DNA of 64,000 nt, taken from NCBI RefSeq assembly GCF_036621415.1, contig NZ_CP030941.1:3532001-3596000 (forward strand), in the 5' to 3' direction. The notes below the pieces were generated by a model. That model was not told the DNA's origin. It worked only from the letters and a program-made list of their open reading frames with translations, and did no database searches. This document shows positions 1-9,300 of this stretch, one piece after another. Both the position numbers and the translations under genes were made by a program. Numbering within the stretch: the first letter of the stretch is position 1; every line of letters begins with the position of its first letter. Source of the stretch: Nitratireductor thuwali (GTDB lineage Bacteria > Pseudomonadota > Alphaproteobacteria > Rhizobiales > Rhizobiaceae).

Positions 1-1130
1 TCCACGCGTACCGATCCGCCATCGAGCGCTTCGGGGAACTTCAGATGATGCAGCCGGCCCGTCGCCGGCAGGAAGTCGCGCGCCGGGTCTTCCGCATAGA
101 TGCGCGCCTCGACCGCGTGGCCGGAAAGCCTGATCTCCTCCTGCCGCAGCGGCAGCCTCTCGCCGGCCGCCACCCGCAGCTGCCATTCCACGAGGTCGAC
201 CCCCGTCACCATCTCCGTGACGGGGTGCTCCACCTGCAGCCGGGTGTTCATCTCCATGAACCAGAAGCGATCCGGCCGCAGCCCGCCCGACGCGTCGACG
301 ATGAACTCGATCGTGCCGGCGCCGCTGTAGCCTATCGCTTTGGCGGCGGTGACCGCCGCCTCGGTCATGGCGGTGCGCATGGCTTTAGTCATGCCGGGAG
401 CAGGGGCCTCCTCGATCACCTTCTGGTGCCGCCGTTGGGCCGAGCAATCGCGCTCGTAAAGATGCACGGCACCGCCGTGATTGTCGCCGAACACCTGCAC
501 CTCGATATGGCGCGGCTTGTCGATCAGCTTTTCCACCAGCACCTGGGCATCGCCGAAGGCAGCCTTGGATTCGCGTTTGGCGGACGCCAGTGCTTCCGCG
601 AAATCCTCCGGGCGGTCGACCCGGCGCATGCCCTTGCCGCCGCCGCCGGCCCGCGCCTTGATCAGCACCGGGTAGCCGATCTCGTTGGCCTTGGTGGCCA
701 GCACCACATGTTCCTGCGCCTCGCCGTGATAGCCCGGCACCACGGGCACGCCGGCCTTTTCCATCAACCGTTTGGCCGCATCCTTCAGCCCCATAGCGCG
801 GATAGCCTTGACTGACGGGCCGATGAAGGTGAGCCCCGCGGCCTCGACCGCCTCCACAAAGCCGGGGTTCTCCGACAGGAACCCATAGCCCGGATGAATG
901 GCCTCGGCCCCCGTCTCGCGCGCGGCGGCGATGATTTTCGCGCCGTCAAGATAGCTTTCCGCTGCTGCGGCCGGGCCGATGGGCACCGCGCGGTCGGCCA
1001 GGGAAACGTGGAGGGCGTTGCGGTCGGCATCGGAATAAACCGCCACCGTCTTCACCCCCATGCGCTTTGCCGTGCGGATGACCCGGCAGGCGATCTCGCC
1101 CCGGTTGGCGATCAGGATCGTGCGAAACAT
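1..1130 (-). CDS. mccA: Methylcrotonyl-CoA carboxylase biotin-carboxylase (alpha) subunit, N-terminal part
   Basis: The gene is cut by the left edge and about 376 codons are visible. The product would carboxylate biotin with ATP and bicarbonate as the first half-reaction of 3-methylcrotonyl-CoA carboxylation in leucine breakdown. It opens with the biotin-carboxylase N-domain ([17 protein letters not shown]), followed by the ATP-grasp glycine loop GGGGKGMR and the [14 protein letters not shown] segment that carries catalytic residues. The PGYHG stretch and the spacing after it fit MccA better than PccA or AccC, which is a judgement from memory of the families. The biotinyl domain is outside the window. 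The start has GGGAGGTT just upstream (reading the minus strand). Its expected partner mccB lies 19.4 kb away on the same strand, not next to it. Confidence 0.88.
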   Translation of the reverse strand, partial: MFRTILIANRGEIACRVIRTAKRMGVKTVAVYSDADRNALHVSLADRAVPIGPAAAAESYLDGAKIIAAARETGAEAIHPGYGFLSENPGFVEAVEAAGLTFIGPSVKAIRAMGLKDAAKRLMEKAGVPVVPGYHGEAQEHVVLATKANEIGYPVLIKARAGGGGKGMRRVDRPEDFAEALASAKRESKAAFGDAQVLVEKLIDKPRHIEVQVFGDNHGGAVHLYERDCSAQRRHQKVIEEAPAPGMTKAMRTAMTEAAVTAAKAIGYSGAGTIEFIVDASGGLRPDRFWFMEMNTRLQVEHPVTEMVTGVDLVEWQLRVAAGERLPLRQEEIRLSGHAVEARIYAEDPARDFLPATGRLHHLKFPEALDGGSVRV

Positions 1131-1557
1131 TGAACCTCCCGAAAAAAGACGGACCACGATGGCGGCTTCACTCAGGTGAGATCACCCGACACCCGCACAA
1201 AGGCGGAAAAGTAAAAGACAGCCGATCTTATAGACCGTGGAACGGGTCCCCGGCCAGCACGCCGCGCGCCCTGGCCGCACATTCCCCTTTACGGTGGAGC
1301 GGGGCGTTCCCGCGGAACGGCGTCGATGACCGAGGCGGGCGCTTAGGGGCCCCACGTTAACCGTAACCATACCCTTTGGACACTGATCGGCATGCCCGCT
1401 GCCGCCTAATGGTGCTCACGAATCTGTATCCGGCCGTGAGTCGGTCCGTGGCTGTCCCCCTGCTAGCAGGCCTCCGCCACACCCGCGTCCTTCGACAGTA
1501 CCCGCGTTGCCCGGCACCGGGCCTTCACCGTGACACCGCTCGCGCAATGGGGTTTCC
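1131..1557. other. Intergenic region upstream of surface operon and mccA
   Basis: This is a divergent spacer with no convincing gene. It should hold the promoter of mccA to the left and of the large repeat-protein operon to the right. A short inverted repeat, GTTCC-CGC-GGAAC, lies near 1308–1320. I see no clear sigma-70 boxes. Confidence 0.5.
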
Positions 1558-4500
1558 ATGTCCAATCTGCTTCAAGTCCTGCTTTCTTGTTTCGCCGCTC
1601 CTCACGGGAAGATGCATCCCGGTGCCATCGTCCGGCGTCATTCGCTGGTGTTCTCACTCTGCGGGCTCACGGCCCGCGCCGGACTTCTCGCGCTGTTCCT
1701 GGCCGGAATCCTCCTGACATCCGCGCCGCAGACGGCAAGCGCGCAGAACATTCCGCCGACGGCCCCATGTTTACCCACTGCGGGAGGAGTCACGCCGGCG
1801 GGATGGACAAATGCTGCCGGCTCCCCCGACTGCTCGACGCTGCAAATATGGGGATGGAACAGCGCGCCATGGATCAATGCTCCACTTCCGACGCCTCCAA
1901 CAGGCGATACGACCTTTGCGAGTATGGTTCATGGCGAGGCCATTAGCACCCAGATGACGGGCCTCATAGCGGGGCGCGATTATCGAGTGACCTTCTTTGG
2001 CCTGGCGAGGGGAAATAATTCCGCCTACACCGAGCCATGTGCAGGAATGATCATTTCCACGACGGGTCATTCGGAATTCATCCCATTTCCTGACACCAGC
2101 AACTGGACTCAGCAGGTCTTTGAGTTCACGGCGACCGCCGCAACCCAACCGCTGACAGTTGCGGCGGACAGTGCAGGTGGCCCCACCGCCTGCTTGATCA
2201 GTTTTGTCCTCGGTGCCGACCTGATCGAGGTCGTCAAGACGGCTTCGAGCGGTGCGTCGATGGCGGGCGATACGGTTACCTTCACCATGGAGGTAGAGAA
2301 CACGAGCGCCGAGCCGCTGACGGGCGTGGCGATCAGCGAGGATGTCTTGGAGCGCGCCGATGGCACGCCGCTTTCGCTGACCACCGGCCCGGACTTCGTC
2401 TCGAGCAGCGGCGGTTCGCCTGAAGGTACGCTTGCGGTGGGCGAGACCGCTACCTATGAAGCCACTTACACGCTGGTCCAGGAAGACATCGACGCGGGCG
2501 GGATTTCCAACCAGGCGACCGGCGTCGGAACCGCAAGCACGGGCGAATTCAGCGCCGTTTCACGCTCCTCCGCGGGTGGAAGCCAGCAGGCAACCGTCGT
2601 GACCATCGCGGCGTCTCCCTCCTACGATTTCATCAAGGAATCTGCCCACGACGACGCCGACGGCAATGGGCGTGTCGATGCCGGTGAGACGATCAACTAC
2701 ACCTTCACCATCGAGAATACCGGCAATGTGACCTTGACCGATGTGGTGGTTACGGATTCGCGCGCGGTCCTCTCGGGTAGCCCGATAGCCGGGCCGCTGG
2801 CGCCGGGGGCGGTGGATGCGACCAGCGTGACCGGCACATACACGGTGACGCAAGCCGATATCGAAGCCGGTGACCTCGACAATCTGGCCTCGGCCACGGC
2901 CAAGGACCCGGGCGGCAATGACGTGACGGTAACCTCGCGTCCACCCGGCGGGACGCCGGGCGATCCTACCGGCGTTCCGGGTTTCGCGCAGGTCGCCGAT
3001 TACGATTTCATCAAGGAAGCGGCCCATGACGACGCCAACGGGAACGGACTGATCGATGCCGGCGAGGAACTTTCCTACACCTTCACGGTCGAGAACACCG
3101 GCAATGTATCGCTGACGAATGTGGCCGTCACCGACAGCCGCGCCACCGTCTCCGGCAGCCCGATTGCCGGGCCGCTGGCGCCGGGCGCGGTGGATACGAC
3201 CAGCGTGACCGGCACCTATACGGTCACCCAGGCCGATATCGACGCGGGCAATCTCGACAATGTGGCCGACGCAACGGCCAAGGATCCGGGCGGCAACGAC
3301 GTGAACAAGCAGTCGCGGCCGCCTTCGGGCAATCCGGGCGACCCGACCAGCCCTCCCGGTGGGGTCAACAAGGTCGCCGACTACGATTTCGTCAAGGACG
3401 TGACCCATGTCGACGCCGACGGCAACGGCCTGATCGACGCGGGCGAGCGGCTTGATTACACCTTCACGGTCGAGAACACCGGCAACGTGACGCTGACCGA
3501 TGTGGCGGTGACGGACAGCCGGGCGACGGTGTCGGGCAGCCCGATCGCCACGCTGGCGCCGGGCGCGGTGGATGCCACCTCGGTCACCGGCACCTATACG
3601 GTCACCCAGGCCGACATCGATGCCGGCAATCTCGATAATCTGGCCGATGCGGTGGCCAAGGATCCGGACGGCAACGACGTGATCAGGCAGTCGCGGCCGC
3701 CTTCGGGCAATCCGGGCGACCCGACACGGCCGCCCGGCGGCGTCACCCAGGTCGCCGATTACGACTTCGTCAAGGAGGTGACCCACGACGACGCCGACGG
3801 CAATGGCCGGATCGATGTCGGAGAGAAGCTCGTTTACATCTTCACGGTCGCCAATACCGGCAATGTGACGCTGACGAATGTCACCGTCACCGACAGCCGG
3901 GCGACGGTGTCGGGCAGCCCGATCCCGTCGCTGGCGCCGGGGCAGGTGGATTCCACCTCGGTCACCGGCGTCTACTTCGTCACCCAGGACGACATCGACG
4001 CCGGCACCATCGCCAATGTGGCCGATGCCAATGCCAAGGACCCGAACGGCGGCGATGTGCCGAAGCGCTCGCGCCCTCCCGGCGGCAGTCCGGGCGACAG
4101 CACCGACCTGCCTGTCGATGCCGACGCCTCCGTCGACTTCGTCAAGGAAGCGACGCTGGAGGATGCGGATGGCGACGGGTTTGCGGATGCGGGGGAGCGG
4201 GTGGTCTATGCCTTCACGGTCACCAACACCGGCAATGTGACGGTGCATGACGTGACGGTGGAGGACGACCGGGCGGAGGTGACCGGCGGTCCGATCAGCC
4301 TTGCGCCCGGGCAGGTGGATGCGACGAGCTTCACCGGCCATTACGTGATCACGCAGGCCGACATCGATTCAGGCTCCTTCGCCAATGTCGCCACCGTGAA
4401 CGGCAAGGCGCCGAATGGCGACGACGTGACGGCGGTGTCACGGCCGCCTGAGGGGGTGCCGGGGGATCAGACGGTGATCCCGTTCGCGCCCAACCCGGCC

Positions 4501-6354
4501 ATCGAACTGGAGCTGACCGGTTCTGTGGTCGACGCCGACGGCGACGGTTTCCCCGATGCCGGCGAGGCCGTGGCCTACCGCTTCACGGTGAGGAACACCG
4601 GCAATGTGACGCTGTCGAACATCACCATTCCTTCGTTCGACGTGGAGCTCAAGGACGCCGCGCCCGCCTCGGCGGCGGCGATCCGGCCGCTGGCCCTGGT
4701 GCCGGTGGGCGGCACGCTGGCCAGCCTGGCGCCGGGGGCGGAGGATGCCGTCACCTTCGCCTCGTCCTATCCGCTGGCCCAGGCCGACATCGACGCCGGG
4801 CGCCTCGATGCGGTGGCGGTCGTTTCGGGGTCCGCCCCCAATGGCGATGCGGTGACGGACATGTCCGACGATCCGGCCGAGGCCGCCAATGCCGATCCCG
4901 AGGGCGACGGCGAACCGGACGATCCGACGGTGCTGCTTTTGCCGCAGAACGCGGTGCTGGCGCTGGAAAAGTCCGGCATCATCGACGATGCCGACGGCAA
5001 CGGCTTCGCCGATCCGGGCGAGGGGATCCTTTATAGCTTCACCGTGGAGAACACCGGCAATGTGACCGTCGACGACGTCACCCCGTCCGATCCCGGCCCG
5101 CGCTTTGACGGCCATGCGCCGGCCGGCAGCCTGTCTTCCTTCGATCCGGGGCCGGTGCGCCTTGCGCCGGGGCAAGCCCAGGTCTTCACCGCGACCTACA
5201 GCCTGGCCGAGGCCGACCTCGACCATGTGCTGGGCGTCGAGGAAGGCGTGGTCAACGAGGCCGCCGCCACCGGCCGCGCGGCCCGCGACGGGGGTGAGGT
5301 AGTCTCGCCGCCGGCCTCGGCGGTTCTGACCCTGCCGGGCTTTGCCATCACCAAGACGGCACGGCAGAAACAGGTCATGCGCGGCGGGCGCGTGCCCTAC
5401 ACCATCACCGTGCGCTCGCTCACCGACGGGGCGGCGACCGGCACGGTGGTCGACCAGATGCCGTCCGGCTTCGCCTTCCTTGAAGGCTCGGCCAGCGTCG
5501 ACGGGGTTGCCTTCGCGCCTGAGGTCGAGGGCCAGTTCCTCACCTTCAAGGACCTGACCATCGCCGCCGATGCGGACACGGTGATCGAACTGTCGCTGGT
5601 CGCGAGCGCCTCGGCCAAGCCCGGCAAATATGTCAACCGGGCGCGGGTGCTGGCCCCCAATGGCCGCCCGCTCACCCGCGACGCCACGGCGACCGTCGAG
5701 GTGGTGGTCGAGCCGGTGTTCGACTGCGGCGACGTCATCGGCAAGGTGTTCGACGATGCCAACCGCAACGGCTATCAGGACGACGGCGAGCGCGGCCTGC
5801 CGGGCGTCCGGGTGGCCACGGTCAGCGGGCTGCTGATCACCACCGACAGGCACGGCCGCTTCCACGTGGCCTGCGCCGACCTGCCCGACCAGCGCATCGG
5901 TTCGACCTTCATCATGAAGCTCGACCCGCGCACCCTGCCGACCGGCTACCGGATGGTGAGCGAGAACCCGCGCACGGTGCGGCTGACCGCCGGCAAGGCC
6001 TCGCGCCTCAACTTCGCGGCCGCCATCGGCCGCCTGGTGCGGCTCGACCTGACGGCCGAGGCCTTCGAGCCCGGCTCGACCGCGCTCAGGCCCGAATGGG
6101 AGCAGGGCCTCGGCCAGCTCATCGCGCTGCTGTCGGCCGAGCCCTCGACCCTGCGCCTTGCCTATATCGACCAGGGCACCGACCGCAGAACCGCCGCCAA
6201 ACGCACCAAAGCCGTCCGCAAGCTCATCCAGCACCGCTGGAAGCAGTCCGCCCCCAAATACACCCTCCACATCGAAACCCGCGTCCAGACCGGCCAGTCA
6301 CGCGCCAAAGGGGCCATCAAAGCACCGGTCTACCAACAGGAGAAAACAAGATGA
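1558..6354 (+). CDS. Large secreted repeat protein: lectin-like N-domain, about 8 DUF11/DUF7507-type repeats, SdrD-B-like domain, OmpA-like C-terminus
   Basis: This 1598-aa exported protein is probably at the cell surface or periplasm. A long signal peptide ends near residue 62 (QTASA before QNIPP). Residues about 63–225 form a Cys-containing jelly-roll-like domain. Immunoglobulin-like DUF11/DUF7507 modules follow. Seven of them start with a DxDGxGxxDxGE-type loop resembling calcium-binding turns, with tac/ctg starts at 2623, 3001, 3382, 3760, 4132, 4501 and 4957. An eighth such loop (FDDANRNGYQDDGE, residue ~1400) opens an SdrD-B-like domain from ~1388. Residues ~1492–1560 resemble the first part of an OmpA peptidoglycan-binding domain (FEPGSTALRPEWEQGLGQL), so the protein may be tethered to the wall. 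An alternative start is Met19 at 1612. It overlaps the next gene by ATGA, so the two are translationally coupled. The exact function is unknown; adhesin or matrix protein is an inference. Confidence 0.85.
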   Translation: MSNLLQVLLSCFAAPHGKMHPGAIVRRHSLVFSLCGLTARAGLLALFLAGILLTSAPQTASAQNIPPTAPCLPTAGGVTPAGWTNAAGSPDCSTLQIWGWNSAPWINAPLPTPPTGDTTFASMVHGEAISTQMTGLIAGRDYRVTFFGLARGNNSAYTEPCAGMIISTTGHSEFIPFPDTSNWTQQVFEFTATAATQPLTVAADSAGGPTACLISFVLGADLIEVVKTASSGASMAGDTVTFTMEVENTSAEPLTGVAISEDVLERADGTPLSLTTGPDFVSSSGGSPEGTLAVGETATYEATYTLVQEDIDAGGISNQATGVGTASTGEFSAVSRSSAGGSQQATVVTIAASPSYDFIKESAHDDADGNGRVDAGETINYTFTIENTGNVTLTDVVVTDSRAVLSGSPIAGPLAPGAVDATSVTGTYTVTQADIEAGDLDNLASATAKDPGGNDVTVTSRPPGGTPGDPTGVPGFAQVADYDFIKEAAHDDANGNGLIDAGEELSYTFTVENTGNVSLTNVAVTDSRATVSGSPIAGPLAPGAVDTTSVTGTYTVTQADIDAGNLDNVADATAKDPGGNDVNKQSRPPSGNPGDPTSPPGGVNKVADYDFVKDVTHVDADGNGLIDAGERLDYTFTVENTGNVTLTDVAVTDSRATVSGSPIATLAPGAVDATSVTGTYTVTQADIDAGNLDNLADAVAKDPDGNDVIRQSRPPSGNPGDPTRPPGGVTQVADYDFVKEVTHDDADGNGRIDVGEKLVYIFTVANTGNVTLTNVTVTDSRATVSGSPIPSLAPGQVDSTSVTGVYFVTQDDIDAGTIANVADANAKDPNGGDVPKRSRPPGGSPGDSTDLPVDADASVDFVKEATLEDADGDGFADAGERVVYAFTVTNTGNVTVHDVTVEDDRAEVTGGPISLAPGQVDATSFTGHYVITQADIDSGSFANVATVNGKAPNGDDVTAVSRPPEGVPGDQTVIPFAPNPAIELELTGSVVDADGDGFPDAGEAVAYRFTVRNTGNVTLSNITIPSFDVELKDAAPASAAAIRPLALVPVGGTLASLAPGAEDAVTFASSYPLAQADIDAGRLDAVAVVSGSAPNGDAVTDMSDDPAEAANADPEGDGEPDDPTVLLLPQNAVLALEKSGIIDDADGNGFADPGEGILYSFTVENTGNVTVDDVTPSDPGPRFDGHAPAGSLSSFDPGPVRLAPGQAQVFTATYSLAEADLDHVLGVEEGVVNEAAATGRAARDGGEVVSPPASAVLTLPGFAITKTARQKQVMRGGRVPYTITVRSLTDGAATGTVVDQMPSGFAFLEGSASVDGVAFAPEVEGQFLTFKDLTIAADADTVIELSLVASASAKPGKYVNRARVLAPNGRPLTRDATATVEVVVEPVFDCGDVIGKVFDDANRNGYQDDGERGLPGVRVATVSGLLITTDRHGRFHVACADLPDQRIGSTFIMKLDPRTLPTGYRMVSENPRTVRLTAGKASRLNFAAAIGRLVRLDLTAEAFEPGSTALRPEWEQGLGQLIALLSAEPSTLRLAYIDQGTDRRTAAKRTKAVRKLIQHRWKQSAPKYTLHIETRVQTGQSRAKGAIKAPVYQQEKTR
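2623..5335 (+). repeat. Tandem in-frame repeats encoding DUF11-like modules
   Basis: Seven units start at 2623, 3001, 3382, 3760, 4132, 4501 and 4957. The first four intervals are 378, 381, 378 and 372 bp (about 126 aa). The next are 369 and 456 bp. Units 1–4 are the most alike in DNA, sharing for example AGCCCGAT, CTGGCGCCGG and the GTGACCGGCAC segments. Later units diverge. Each encodes (Y/V)DF(I/V)KE, the DxDGxG loop, NTGNVTL, an SPIA/LAPG turn, and VTQADID. Confidence 0.85.
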
Positions 6355-9300
6355 GCCCCTCAACGAACGCGAGCCGAGCCGACATCATGAACAAGCAACT
6401 ACGGTATCAGAACATGAGACATGCACGAGATGGATTGCTCTTCGCGACGAGCGCCTTGGTATCAGTCTTCCTCGCCACCTCGCCGGTTCGGGCTGCCGAT
6501 CCAGCCTGGTTGTCGGTCGACGGCGCCAACGCAAGCGAGCTTGCCGACGGCATGACGCCGCCGCCCGCGCGCGCCGCCGGTGTCGCCGGCTGGCTGGTCG
6601 ACAGCCCCGACGCCAGCCAGCTTACCGAAGGCATGGAGACGCAATGCGTCGGCCCGGCCTGCCACTCCTTCATCCGCGGCAAGATGATCGACAATGCCGG
6701 TACCCGCAGCCAACGCGTCGGCAGCAATGTCGAACAGGACACGATCTACGACCAGCCGGGCATACCCTTCATGATCTCCGTCGACGGGCAGATCGTGGAT
6801 GAGTCCGGCAACATCACCGACAGCGGGGTCTTCGGCTCCGACCCCGGTGCGCGTAACGTCGACCGCCAGCGCAAGGCCGATGTCGATCTCAGCGCCGTGG
6901 ACATCCAGGTCAAGTTCGACGGCCTCGACCAGACGCCCCTGCTCAACGTCTCGACCGTGCCCGTGCGCCGGACCTATGCTGCCGGGGAGCCGGTCAGCTT
7001 CCTGGCGACCACCAACTATCCGGCATTCATCGAGCGCGCGGAAATCCGCATCTTCCGGGAAGGAGACAATCCCTCGCGGCGCCCGGTCGATATCGTCCCG
7101 GCCATGCTGAACGGGGAGACGGGCTGGATCATGCCCGCCGGATATGGAAGCGACTATTCCTATACGCTGCGCGTCTATGACAGCAAGGGACGGTTCGACG
7201 AGACCATTCCGCTGTCGCTGGCGCGAACCGGGCAGGAGATCGCGGCGGAATCGCGAGGCGCGGTGGCGCCGGGCATGGCCGAGGATCGGACCGCGATCCG
7301 CAATATTCCCGTCCATGGCGGCGCCGTCACCGTATACGGGCGAAACGTCCCGGAAGGCTACAGCATCGCGGCCTTCAACGAGTTCATGCCGATCGATCCC
7401 AATGGCGCATTCGTCGCCCAGCGCATCCTGCCGCCCGGCGATCACGTCGTCGACGTCGCCATCGACGGCCCCATGAAGGCCGGCGCGCTCTATTTCTCGC
7501 GCGACATCAACATTCCCGCCAATGAGTGGTTCTATGTGGGCCTGGCCGACTACACCGTCGGCAAACGCACCGGTGACGAAGGCATAGAAGGGGTGCGCCC
7601 CGGCGAATATGACGAAGTCTACCAGAAGGGCCGGCTGGCCTTCTATCTGAGAGGCAAGATCAAGGGCCGGTTCCTTCTCACCGCCGCCGCCGACACCGGT
7701 GAGGACGACATCAAGAACCTGTTCCGCAACCTCGATGAGAAAGACGCCAAGAAGCTTCTGCGCAAGATCGACCCGGACAAATACTACCCCGTCTATGGCG
7801 ATGATTCGACCTCGGTCGAGGATGCGCCAACGAAGGGCAAGTTCTACGTCCGGCTGGAGCGCGGCGACAGCCACGTCATGTGGGGCAACTACAAGACCCA
7901 CGTCACGGGCACCCGGTTCCTGGCATCGAGCCGCGGCCTCTACGGCGCCAACGCCGTGCTGCGGTCGCAGAATACGACGTCCTTCGGCGAGCGCAAGGGC
8001 GAGGTGACGGCCTATGCCGCCTTGCCCGACACGCTGCCCCAGCGCGACGAGTTCCTGGCGACCGGAGGGTCGGCGTATTTCCTCAAGCGGCAGGACATCA
8101 CCATCGGGTCCGAAACCGTCACCATCGAGACGCGCGACCATGTAACCGGCCGGCTGGTCGAGCGCCGTGCGCTCGTCCATGGCGAGGACTATACGATCGA
8201 CTACCTGCAGGGCGTGATCATCCTGAAGCGTCCGCTTTCCTCCACCAGCGCGGGCATGGGACCGGTCCGCGACGGCGCGCTTGGCGAGAACAAGGTCTAT
8301 CTCGTCACCCAATACGAATATGTGCCCGATGCCGGCGACATGGACGGCTATATCTATGGCGGCCGTGCGCAGCGCTGGATCGGCGACCGCGTGCGGGTCG
8401 GCGTGACGGGAATGAGCGAGGAGACGGGCGACGCCGACCAGCAGGCCCTGGGCGCCGACATCGTCGTGCGGCGGTCGGAGACGACCTATTTCGAGGCCGA
8501 GGTGGCCCGCTCCTCCGGCTCGGGCTTCGGAACCTCGCGCTCGGTCGATGGCGGCCTCACCATTACCGACGATCCCAAGGCCGGGATGGCGGACCGGTCG
8601 GCGATGGCCTGGATGGTGGGTGCCCAGATGGACCTGGCCGACTTCCAGCGTGTCGGCATTCCCGGCGTGATCGGCGGCTATTTCGAGCGCAAGGAGGCGG
8701 GCTTCACCTCCATCACCGAGCAGGTCCGCACCGACCAGCGGTCCTGGGGCCTGCACATGGACGTGCCGATGACCGGCGCGGTCGATCTGGAGGTTTCCTA
8801 TGACGACTTCAAGGACGGCGACGGCAAAAAGAAGCGCGACGGCGAAGTGGCGCTGAGCTGGCAGTACGACGCCTACTGGAAAGTCGCCTTCGGCGTGTCC
8901 TATTCCGACCTTTATTCGCCCGGCGCCGTGAGCTCGGGCAAGAAGGGCTATAACGGCCGGCGCATGGATGCCGGCGTTCGGGTCGACTACCGCCAGGACG
9001 AGGATTACCTTTATTACGGCTTCGCCCAGACGACCTTCGACCGGAAAGGCGATATCGAGAAAAACGACAGGGTTGGCGTCGGCGCGGAGGTCCTGCTGAC
9101 GGAAAAGGTCGGCGCCAAGGGCGAAGTGTCCTACGGCACCAGGGGGCTGGGTGGTCTTGCCGCCATCACCTATGACCCGACGGTGGAGGATCACTATTAT
9201 ATCGGCTACCGGCTGGACCCCGACCGCGCCTTCGATATCAGCCGCTCCGACGCGCTCTACGGTGTCGATCGGGGTGCCATCGTCGGGGGCCTCCGCCGCC

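Noticed and set aside
2560..4341. A 593-codon minus-strand frame antisense to the repeats
   Set aside because: Its apparent repeat structure only mirrors the plus-strand repeats.
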